Below, piece after piece: positions 52,783-60,019 of a stretch of DNA of 64,000 nt. Positions within the stretch are counted from its first letter, which is position 1; each line of letters opens with the position of its first letter. Source of the stretch: an uncultured Pseudomonadota bacterium (GTDB lineage Bacteria; Pseudomonadota; Gammaproteobacteria; Burkholderiales; SG8-39). The notes below the pieces were generated by a model. That model made no database searches and was not told the origin of the DNA. It saw nothing but the letters and a program-made list of their open reading frames with translations. The DNA lies in assembly GCA_903829815.1 (NCBI GenBank), contig CAIKRR010000059.1:79624-143623 (forward strand), given 5' to 3'. Made by a program: the position numbers and the translations under genes.

Positions 52783-53576
52783 CGAGCTTCTCCAAGCAGG
52801 CGCTGCACGGCAGGCCACACCGTCGCGCGATCAACAGTGAAACGATCACGCTCGGGTTCGGCGATCCATCGGGTGATGGCAACATCGAACGAAGGTCGTG
52901 CGCGCACCCGGTCGAACCAGGCAGCAAGATGCGGCCGCTGCCCTTGCCACATACCCTCGAGGCCGAGCATCGCAGCACGATTCACGTATGGGGTGGCGGC
53001 GATGTCGGCAAGCCCGTAGTCATCCGCTGCGAGCCAGGGGGTGCGGGCGAGGGCTGCATCCATGTCGGCAAGATAACGGTCGTAATCCCGCAGTGATCGG
53101 ACGACGCCCGGCGCGTCGAGTCCGTGCTCGATCGATGCGCGCTGCCGCTCGCGGTAGTCGACATCAGGAATGCGCGCCAGATGCGCCTCTAGCGCTTGCG
53201 GCGACAGACGCAGCATCACGCGACGGAACGCGATGGCAAAGGTGATCGATGAACAAGCCGCATGCAGGGTGTCATCGATACGCTTCATCCAGAGACGGGC
53301 CTGCGCGCGCTGCCAGGGGTCGGCTGGCATCAGCCCAGGTTGTGCGAAGGCATCTTCGAGATATTCGAGGATGAGGGTCGACTCGATGATCACCCGAGCG
53401 TCGTGTTCCAGGGTTGGCACGACGCCATTGGGGTTGAGCGCCAGATATTCAGGGCGGTGCTGGTCACCCGCTCGCAGGTCGAGTACCCGGCCCTCCCAGG
53501 GCAGGCCCTTTTCGGCCAGGGCCAGACGCACCTTGATTGCACACACCGAGGTGCTGCCATGGTGAAGAAACAGCAC
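52779..53576 (-). CDS. Glutathione S-transferase family protein
   Basis: A 265-residue two-domain protein starting with GTG at 53576, with GGGAG nine bases upstream. The thioredoxin-like domain begins LFLHHGSTSVCAIKVRLALAE, with Ser9/Ser11 or Cys as the activating residue, and contains PNGVVPTLEHD and the SNAIL-like ESTLILEYLE. The helical C-terminal domain follows from about residue 85. In aromatic catabolic operons GSTs often act as isomerases or lyases. It lies 31 bases after dctM. Confidence 0.9.
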   Translation of the reverse strand: MLFLHHGSTSVCAIKVRLALAEKGLPWEGRVLDLRAGDQHRPEYLALNPNGVVPTLEHDARVIIESTLILEYLEDAFAQPGLMPADPWQRAQARLWMKRIDDTLHAACSSITFAIAFRRVMLRLSPQALEAHLARIPDVDYRERQRASIEHGLDAPGVVRSLRDYDRYLADMDAALARTPWLAADDYGLADIAATPYVNRAAMLGLEGMWQGQRPHLAAWFDRVRARPSFDVAITRWIAEPERDRFTVDRATVWPAVQRLLGEAR

Positions 53577-53607
53577 GATGCGGATCTCCCTTGTTCTACC
53601 AGCGGGC

Positions 53608-54888
53608 TTACTGACCCAGCAGCAGATGCATGCTCGTGAGCGAGATGGCGGGTATGTAGGTAATGAGCATCAATGCGGCAAGGTAGATGAAGAGGAAGGG
53701 CACAATGCCGCGGTAGATGGTCTGCAGGGGCAAGCCGAGTACCGACTGTGCCACGAAGATGTTCATGCCAAAGGGCGGGTGGAAAAGACCAATGGCAAGG
53801 TTCACGGTGACGATGATGCCGAAGTGCACCCCATCGATACCGATTGCCTTCACGATCGGCACCAGCAGCGGACTGAGCAGCAAAATGGCCGACAGGGGAT
53901 CGAGGAAGCAACCCACGATCAGCAGCCCGACGTTGATGCAGAGCAGCAGCATCCAGGGCGCGATCTGGATCGCCTGCAGCCACGCAACCATCGCGGCAGG
54001 GACCTGGTTCACGGTGAGCAGCCAGGCAAATACGTTGGCACAGGCTACGATGATGAGAATCTGCCCCGTGAAGAGGGCTGTCGTACCGGCTGCCTCGACG
54101 ATGTCGCGCCAGGCCAGTTCGCGAAAGACGAATCGGGTGACGAGCGCCGCATAGACGCAGGCCACGGCGGCGGCTTCGGTAGGAGCAAACACGCCGCCAT
54201 AGATGCCGCCGAGGATGATGAACGGGGCACCAAGGGCCCAGACGCCACGACCTGTCGCGCGCAGGAAGCGCGACAGGCTGAACGCCTCCCCGGCGCCGAT
54301 ACCATGGCGCCGTGCGAACCAGATCACGTAGAGCGCCAGCATGGCTGCAATGAGGAGCCCCGGCAGGACGCCTGCGGCATAGAGCCTTGGCACCGACTCT
54401 TCGGCTGCAGTGCCGTAAACGATCATCGGGATGCTGGGTGGAATGATGATGTCGATCGCGCCAACCGAGGTAATGAGCCCCGCGGTGAACTTCTCGGGAT
54501 AGCCCGCACGGCGCATCGCCGGCAGCATCACCTTGCCGATGGTTGCGACCGTGGCAGCGCTTGCACCCGAGATGGCACCGAAGATCGCAGAGGTTCCGAC
54601 AGTGGTCACACCGAGGCTGCCGCGCACCGAGCCCACACCGGCCTGGACGAAATCAACCAGTCGCTCGGCGACGCTGCCTCGTCCCATCAGCTCACCGGCA
54701 TAGATGAAGAAGGGAATCGCCAGCAGTGCGTAGGCATCGACCGCGCCAAAGAGATTCTGGTGCAGTGCTGCCAGCGGCACGTTCATGAAGAACACCAGAG
54801 CCACGGATACCGACGCGAGCAGGACGATGAAGATCGGAAAGCCTGCGAGCAAGAGGATGATGGGCACGACACCCAGCGCAAAACTCAT
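53608..54888 (-). CDS. dctM: TRAP transporter large permease (DctM)
   Basis: A 426-residue membrane protein with about 12 transmembrane segments forming the ion-coupled transport path. Typical segments include AIPFFIYAGELMGRGSVAERLVDF, SAIFGAISGASAATVATIG and TAGLITSVGAIDIIIPPSIPMIVYG. Its start overlaps the dctQ stop (ATGA). No binding-protein gene is in this operon; the only DctP in the window is at 25698-26696. Confidence 0.94.
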   Translation of the reverse strand: MSFALGVVPIILLLAGFPIFIVLLASVSVALVFFMNVPLAALHQNLFGAVDAYALLAIPFFIYAGELMGRGSVAERLVDFVQAGVGSVRGSLGVTTVGTSAIFGAISGASAATVATIGKVMLPAMRRAGYPEKFTAGLITSVGAIDIIIPPSIPMIVYGTAAEESVPRLYAAGVLPGLLIAAMLALYVIWFARRHGIGAGEAFSLSRFLRATGRGVWALGAPFIILGGIYGGVFAPTEAAAVACVYAALVTRFVFRELAWRDIVEAAGTTALFTGQILIIVACANVFAWLLTVNQVPAAMVAWLQAIQIAPWMLLLCINVGLLIVGCFLDPLSAILLLSPLLVPIVKAIGIDGVHFGIIVTVNLAIGLFHPPFGMNIFVAQSVLGLPLQTIYRGIVPFLFIYLAALMLITYIPAISLTSMHLLLGQ

Positions 54889-55409
54889 GATGCGTTGCTC
54901 CCGGCGGTGGCGGGGAGATCAGCCGCCCGTTCGGCAGGATCACCGGCCAGCAGTCGCCCCAGACGCCAGAGTGACATCAGCGCGATGAGGGTGAAGCCCA
55001 CGGCTACCGCACCATGCGGAATCCACATCGGAATGCCGGCATTGTCGCTGCGGCGGTCGAGCATGAACATCTGGCCGACGTATTTCCAGGAATAGGTGAG
55101 CACAAAGCAGGCGAGCACGGCAACCACCAGACGCTCGATCACACCCAGTACACGTCGCGCGCCGGGCGGCAGCATCTGCGCCAGAACATCCATGCGCAGG
55201 TGCATGCGCCGCCAGGTGACTGTCACTGCACCCAGAAAGGCCATGCAGACCATCACATAGATCTGGACTTCATCAGCGCCGGTGATCGATTGCCCGAGAC
55301 AATAGCGGCCGACCACATTGGCAAAGTTGAGGATCACCGCACCGATGAATGCCCAGGCAAGCAGACGCTCGATCCAGTTGCTGACGGATGCGAACAGGGT
55401 ATCAATCAA
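54885..55409 (-). CDS. dctQ: TRAP transporter small permease (DctQ)
   Basis: A 174-residue protein with four predicted membrane segments (e.g. LLAWAFIGAVILNFANVVGR, QIYVMVCMAFLGAVTVTWRRMH). The start is TTG at 55409, overlapping the MarR stop (TTGA) with GGAGA seven bases upstream, so it is translationally coupled to the regulator. It pairs with DctM as the membrane part of a TRAP importer. Confidence 0.9.
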   Translation of the reverse strand: MIDTLFASVSNWIERLLAWAFIGAVILNFANVVGRYCLGQSITGADEVQIYVMVCMAFLGAVTVTWRRMHLRMDVLAQMLPPGARRVLGVIERLVVAVLACFVLTYSWKYVGQMFMLDRRSDNAGIPMWIPHGAVAVGFTLIALMSLWRLGRLLAGDPAERAADLPATAGSNAS

Positions 55410-55945
55410 GGGGCAATCTCCGGCTGATTCGAGGCATCTGAGGCTGAGGACGGCGACGGTTCGTTGCGACGCGACGCGGCCACATTGCTGGCGATACGAC
55501 GCAACAGTTGGCGCAGTAGCACTGCCTCGGCCGGAGCGATACCTTCGAGCGCACTGCGCTCGAGATCTCGGGCACGCGGGCTCAGTCGTTCGACCAGCCG
55601 GCGGCCTTCACGGGTGAGGCGCAGGCTGAGGGTGCGACCATCGCGACCGGCACGGCGCTGGACCCGCCCCGCTTCGGCGGCGGCGGTTATCAGACGGGAG
55701 GTGGTGTAGACCTCCTGCCCGGCGCGCCTGGATATTTCCGTCACGCTTTGGTCGCCGCGGTCTGCAATGCAGGCGAGGACCCGCCACATCGGCAAGGTAA
55801 TGTCGAAGCGTTTGAGATCGGTCTTGAAGGCGTTGCCGATGCCAGTGCCGGCATCATAGAGATAGGGCAACGTTGACTCGATGTCAAACGTTGTCCCCTC
55901 CTCACAAGCCCCCACGCCACCGGCGCTATCGTCATGCGCTTCCAT
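55406..55945 (-). CDS. MarR-family transcriptional regulator
   Basis: A 179-residue winged-helix regulator starting MEAHDDSAGGVGACEEG at 55945. The helical N-terminus (LPYLYDAGTGIGNAFKTDL) leads into the wHTH ITLPMWRVLACIADRG...SVTEISRRAGQEVYTTSRLI, with the wing RRAGRDGRTLSLRLTREGRRL. First gene of an operon with dctQ, dctM, GST, CocE-like hydrolase, cupin and CMD-like genes. It probably represses it in response to an aromatic ligand (family knowledge). A -10 element six bases before the ATG suggests a leaderless message. It is the only DNA-binding regulator found in the window. Confidence 0.92.
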   Translation of the reverse strand: MEAHDDSAGGVGACEEGTTFDIESTLPYLYDAGTGIGNAFKTDLKRFDITLPMWRVLACIADRGDQSVTEISRRAGQEVYTTSRLITAAAEAGRVQRRAGRDGRTLSLRLTREGRRLVERLSPRARDLERSALEGIAPAEAVLLRQLLRRIASNVAASRRNEPSPSSASDASNQPEIAP

Positions 55946-55951
55946 GCTCGG

Positions 55952-55957
55952 ATTGTA
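55952..55957 (-). promoter_or_regulatory. Candidate -10 element of the MarR operon
   Basis: Minus-strand TACAAT at 55957-55952, exactly six bases before the ATG at 55945, the same spacing as TATAAT before leuS. No Shine-Dalgarno fits between. The -35 is not recognisable. Confidence 0.4.
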
Positions 55958-56055
55958 GCCGCAAGGGTGGGGGCGGATGCAATGATCGATGGCCACTGCT
56001 GAGAAGGATTCCTGCCGCTGGAGCCGATGACCGGTACGACCCCCGGTCTGATCAT

Positions 56056-56067
56056 TTGCATTTGCAA
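56056..56067. promoter_or_regulatory. Candidate MarR operator
   Basis: TTGCA-TT-TGCAA, a perfect inverted repeat in an AT-rich island of the divergent gap between the MarR gene and the flavin monooxygenase gene. TTGCAT at 56056-56061 could also be the -35 of a plus-strand promoter with TTGAAT at 56079-56084 (17-base spacing), so occupation would block it. Confidence 0.45.
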
Positions 56068-56139
56068 CTATCGTGTGATTGAATCCGTGAGGTGCCATGT
56101 TGCGAAGACTCATGGCCGTCGACGAGGAGACTCCCAGCC

Positions 56140-57381
56140 ATGACACGGGTCATCGAACGCACAACCCATCGCCCAGCGATACCCCGCCATGAGCCTGCCT
56201 CGATGCCCGACCTGCTCGAACGCGCACGGGCGCTGGTGCCGCTGCTGCGAGAGCGCAGCGCCGATACCGAACGTGCCCGGCGTGTACCGGCCGCCAACAT
56301 CGCCGCACTTCGCGAGGCAGGTCTGTTTCGTTTGATGGGGCCGACGCGGTTTGGCGGCATGGAGCGCAGCTTCAACGACCTCGTCGATGTCGGCGCCGAG
56401 ATCGGCAGAGGCTGCGGATCGACCGCCTGGGCCTTCGGCCTGGTGAGCATCCACCACTGGCTGCTCGCGACGTTTCCGGCAGCCGCCCAGGCAGAAATAT
56501 TTGGTGCCGACCCGGACGTCGTCATCTGCGGTTCCTACGCGCCAGTGGCCAAAGCCATCGCGGTCCCCGGTGGCTACACGGTGCAAGGCAGCTGGGGTTT
56601 CGCAAGCAACTGCGACAACGCGCAGTGGTCTTTGCTTGGCGTGCAGTTTCCCCCCGACGAGGCAACCGGCTTGCCACGCGGCCCGGGCTTCGTGATCGTG
56701 CCAAGCGGCGATCACGAGATTGACGACAACTGGGAGACGGTGGGCCTGTGCGGCACCGGTAGCAAGACCATTGTCATCCGGGAACCGGTCTTCGTGCCTG
56801 CGCATCGGGTGCTGACCTACGCCGAAGCAGCATCGAACCGGCCGCCGGGAACGCTGGTGAACAGCAACACGATCTACCGGGTTCCTTTTCTGGCAGCCAT
56901 TCCGACCTCGCTGGTGGCACCGGCCATCGGCATGGTACGGGGCGCCATCGACGACTTTCTGGCGATGGCCAGCGTGCGCGTCACGCGGGGGGCAGTGGCC
57001 GGTGGCGGCCGCTCGATGGCCGAATTCCAGACGGTGCAGTTGCGCGTGGCCGAAGCCTCGGCCAAGGTCGATGCCGCACGTCTGTTGATCGAACGCGACT
57101 TGCGCGACGTCGAGCAGTGTGCTGCCCGCGGTGAAGCCATCACGGTAGACCAGCGCATCCGCAATCGGCGCGATCAGGCCTTTGCGGTGAAACTGTGCGC
57201 CGAAGCAATCGACGCGATGTATGCCGCGGTGGGTGGCGGTGGCATCTATCTGTCCAATCGCGTGCAGCAGGCGTGGCGCGACGTCAATGCAGTGGCCAAG
57301 CACATCAGCCTCAACTGGGATGCGGTGGGCAGCATGTACGGGCAGCATGTGCTCGGTCTGCCACCGCAGGGCCAGTACTGA
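56140..57381 (+). CDS. Flavin-dependent monooxygenase, acyl-CoA dehydrogenase fold (HsaA/HpaB-C2 type)
   Basis: A 413-residue class D flavin monooxygenase starting MTRVIERTTHRPAIPRHE at 56140 with GAGGAG upstream. Features are the N-terminal helical domain (IAALREAGLFRLMGPTRFGG), GCGSTAWAFGLVSIHHW, the beta domain SWGFASNCDNAQWSLLGV and the C-terminal HISLNWDAVGSMYGQHVLG, as in HsaA and p-hydroxyphenylacetate hydroxylase C2. These enzymes hydroxylate phenols with reduced flavin from a separate reductase, but none is adjacent. Divergent from, and probably controlled by, the MarR regulator. Confidence 0.88.
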   Translation: MTRVIERTTHRPAIPRHEPASMPDLLERARALVPLLRERSADTERARRVPAANIAALREAGLFRLMGPTRFGGMERSFNDLVDVGAEIGRGCGSTAWAFGLVSIHHWLLATFPAAAQAEIFGADPDVVICGSYAPVAKAIAVPGGYTVQGSWGFASNCDNAQWSLLGVQFPPDEATGLPRGPGFVIVPSGDHEIDDNWETVGLCGTGSKTIVIREPVFVPAHRVLTYAEAASNRPPGTLVNSNTIYRVPFLAAIPTSLVAPAIGMVRGAIDDFLAMASVRVTRGAVAGGGRSMAEFQTVQLRVAEASAKVDAARLLIERDLRDVEQCAARGEAITVDQRIRNRRDQAFAVKLCAEAIDAMYAAVGGGGIYLSNRVQQAWRDVNAVAKHISLNWDAVGSMYGQHVLGLPPQGQY

Positions 57382-57604
57382 TCGCCTGATCGCGCCACTG
57401 GCGGCGTCGGGCGGCGCGGACTCACCCGCGTCGCACAGGCCTCGGGTGGACCACAGCCCGCTTCGCGGTGTCAGGTGCGATCGGTGCACGCCATCAGGCT
57501 GCAGGCTGGCAAGATACTTGCTAAAACTCGCGAGTCCGAACGGGGTTGCCGTTCCGTCGAGCACGCAACCGATGATGGCCGCCTGACCTGGAGTCCGCCG
57601 CACC

Positions 57605-59020
57605 ATGCCAGCCACTTTCTACAATGAAATGCACGCCGCTGACGCAGGTGTGCGCGCTCACTACCGACAGTTCGACCATTGGTTGAGCACCACCGCCCCC
57701 GACAGGGTGGCCCAGAAGCGGTCGGAAGCCGACCTGCTCTTTCGCCGGGCCGGCATCACGTTTGCAGTCTATGGCGAAGCGGCGGGTACCGAGCGACTGA
57801 TTCCGTTCGACATCATCCCGCGCATCATTCCGCAGCACGAGTGGCGCATGCTGGAGCGCGGGTTGAAACAGCGGGTACACGCCCTCAACCTCTTTCTGCA
57901 CGACGTGTATCACGAGCAGAAGATCGTCAAGGCCGGCATCGTACCGGCCGAGAAGGTACTGGGGAACGCCCAGTTCCGTGAAAGCATGCGCGGCGTCGAT
58001 GTGCCCGGCGGCATCTATGCACACATCGCCGGCGTGGACATCGTGCGCGCCGGCGAAGGCGAGTACTACGTACTCGAGGACAATCTGCGGGTTCCCTCGG
58101 GCGTGTCCTACATGCTCGAGAACCGCAAGATGATGATGAGGCTGTTCCCCGAGCTCTTTGCGCGCGAGATGGTGGCGCCGGTCGATCACTACCCGGACAT
58201 GCTGCTCGAGAACCTGCGGGCGGTCGGGCCAGCAGGTCTGCCCAACCCGACCGTGGTTCTGCTGACCCCGGGGGTCTACAACTCGGCCTACTTCGAGCAC
58301 TCGTTTCTGGCCCAGCAGATGGGCATCGAACTCGTGCAGGGGCGCGACCTCTTCGTGAAGAACCGGGTGGTGTTCATGCACACCACCCGGGGGCCGCAGC
58401 GGGTCGACGTGATCTATCGCCGGATCGATGATGACTTTCTCGATCCGCAAGCCTTTCGCGCCGACTCGATGCTCGGGGTGCCAGGACTCTTCGAGGCTTA
58501 TCTGGCAGGCAATGTGACCCTCGCCAACGCCATCGGCACCGGCGTGGCTGATGACAAGTCGATGTATATCCATGTGCCCGACATGATCCGGTTCTACCTG
58601 GCCGAGGAGCCGGTGCTCTCGAACGTGCCGACCTGGCAGCCCAGCCGGCCCGAGGACCTGTCCTACGTGCTGGCCCACCTGGCCGACGTGGTCGTCAAGG
58701 AGGTGCACGGCGCGGGTGGCTACGGCATGCTGGTCGGCCCGGCCGCCACGCAGGCCGAACTGGAAGACTTCCGTGCCCGGCTGATCGCCGATCCGGGCCG
58801 CTACATCGCGCAGCCTACCCTCGCACTGTCGACCTGCCCCACCTTTGCGGGTACCGACATCGCACCGCGGCACATCGACCTGCGGCCGTTCGTGCTGTCG
58901 GGTCGCGACATCAATCTCGTTCCGGGCGGACTGTCGCGCGTGGCACTGCGCGAAGGCTCGCTGGTGGTGAATTCCTCGCAGGGCGGGGGCACCAAGGACA
59001 CCTGGGTACTGGAGGCCTGA
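57605..59020 (+). CDS. Circularly permuted ATP-grasp protein
   Basis: A 471-residue member of the CP-ATP-grasp family (former DUF404/DUF407), thought to form amide bonds in an uncharacterised peptide-like product or protein modification. Typical segments: the RRAGITFAVYGEAAGTERLIPFD region, FRESMRGVDVPGGIYAHIAG, YYVLEDNLRVPSGVSYMLENR, VVVKEVHGAGGYGMLVGP and the C-terminal RPFVLSGRDINLVPGGLSRVAL. GGAG lies ten bases before the ATG. The alpha-E gene starts three bases after its stop. A second ATP-grasp gene begins at 63408. Confidence 0.93.
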   Translation: MPATFYNEMHAADAGVRAHYRQFDHWLSTTAPDRVAQKRSEADLLFRRAGITFAVYGEAAGTERLIPFDIIPRIIPQHEWRMLERGLKQRVHALNLFLHDVYHEQKIVKAGIVPAEKVLGNAQFRESMRGVDVPGGIYAHIAGVDIVRAGEGEYYVLEDNLRVPSGVSYMLENRKMMMRLFPELFAREMVAPVDHYPDMLLENLRAVGPAGLPNPTVVLLTPGVYNSAYFEHSFLAQQMGIELVQGRDLFVKNRVVFMHTTRGPQRVDVIYRRIDDDFLDPQAFRADSMLGVPGLFEAYLAGNVTLANAIGTGVADDKSMYIHVPDMIRFYLAEEPVLSNVPTWQPSRPEDLSYVLAHLADVVVKEVHGAGGYGMLVGPAATQAELEDFRARLIADPGRYIAQPTLALSTCPTFAGTDIAPRHIDLRPFVLSGRDINLVPGGLSRVALREGSLVVNSSQGGGTKDTWVLEA

Positions 59021-59023
59021 ACC

Positions 59024-59983
59024 GTGCTCAGCCGCACCGCCAATGAACTGTACTGGATGGCCCGCCACATCGAGCGCGCCGAGAACACCGCCCGCATGCT
59101 GGACATCACGAGCCAGCTCGCCTTGCTGCCCTACCGGCAGATGGAACCCGGCCAGTCATGGGCGGCGCCCTGGGCGATACCGCTCATCACCACCGGGATT
59201 GCCACCGACTTCTATGCCCGCCACCCGGTGCTTTCCCCGGAAAACGTACTCGACTTCCTGGTGTGCGATGCAAGCAATCCGTCATCCATCGCCGCCTGCA
59301 TCAACGCAGCCCGCGAATCGGGACGTGCGGTGCGTGGTTCGATCAGCCAGGAGATGTACGAAGATCTGAATCTCACCTGGCTCGAGTTGCAGCACTACAC
59401 GCTCGAGCGGGTGCTCAGCCAGGGGCCGAGCGACTTCTTCGACTGGGTGAAGCGACGCTCCCACCTCTTTCGCGGCGCCACGTTCGGCACCATGCTGCGC
59501 GACGAGGGCTACAGTTTCATCCGCATGGGCACGTTTCTCGAGCGGGCCGACAACACGGCGCGCATCGTCGACGTGAAGTACTACACCCTTCTGCCCAGCC
59601 TCGATGATGTCGGCGGGGCGGTCGACTACTACCAGTGGAGCGCGCTGCTGCGCAGCGTCTCGGCCTTCGAGGCCTACCGCAAGATCTATCGCGACACGAT
59701 CACGCCGGTGCGCGTGGCCGAGCTCCTCATCCTGCGTGAAGACATGCCACGCTCCCTGCACGCCTGCATGGGGGAGATGTACGAAATCCTCAAGGGTCTG
59801 TCCGACGCAGGCACACGCGAGCCAGAGCGACTGGCGGGCGAGATCCATGCCCAGCTGCACTACGGCCGCACCGAGCAGATCTTTGCCACCGGGCTGCACG
59901 AGTACCTGATGGCCTTCCTCGACAAGACCAGCCAGCTGGCCCAGGAAATCACCGACCATTTCCTGGTGCCGGTGCAGCGCTGA
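59024..59983 (+). CDS. Alpha-E domain protein
   Basis: A 319-residue all-helical alpha-E (DUF403) protein starting with GTG at 59024 (GGAGG eight bases upstream). It begins LSRTANELYWMARHIERAENTARML, the family hallmark, and repeats a similar segment later (RMGTFLERADNTARIVDVKYY). Alpha-E proteins are genomic partners of circularly permuted ATP-grasp and transglutaminase-like proteins. Their chemistry is not established. Operon partner of the flanking genes. Confidence 0.93.
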   Translation: MLSRTANELYWMARHIERAENTARMLDITSQLALLPYRQMEPGQSWAAPWAIPLITTGIATDFYARHPVLSPENVLDFLVCDASNPSSIAACINAARESGRAVRGSISQEMYEDLNLTWLELQHYTLERVLSQGPSDFFDWVKRRSHLFRGATFGTMLRDEGYSFIRMGTFLERADNTARIVDVKYYTLLPSLDDVGGAVDYYQWSALLRSVSAFEAYRKIYRDTITPVRVAELLILREDMPRSLHACMGEMYEILKGLSDAGTREPERLAGEIHAQLHYGRTEQIFATGLHEYLMAFLDKTSQLAQEITDHFLVPVQR

Positions 59984-60019
59984 CCGGCGCGCCCGCGCGC
60001 CACCGAACGGAGCTCGATC

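Noticed and set aside
57526-57535. Palindrome ACTCGCGAGT upstream of the ATP-grasp cluster
   Set aside because: Only ten bases long, not tied to a recognisable promoter, and expected by chance at this length.
57521-59068. A 515-codon minus-strand open frame opposite the ATP-grasp gene
   Set aside because: No domain signal; the plus strand matches the CP-ATP-grasp family throughout.
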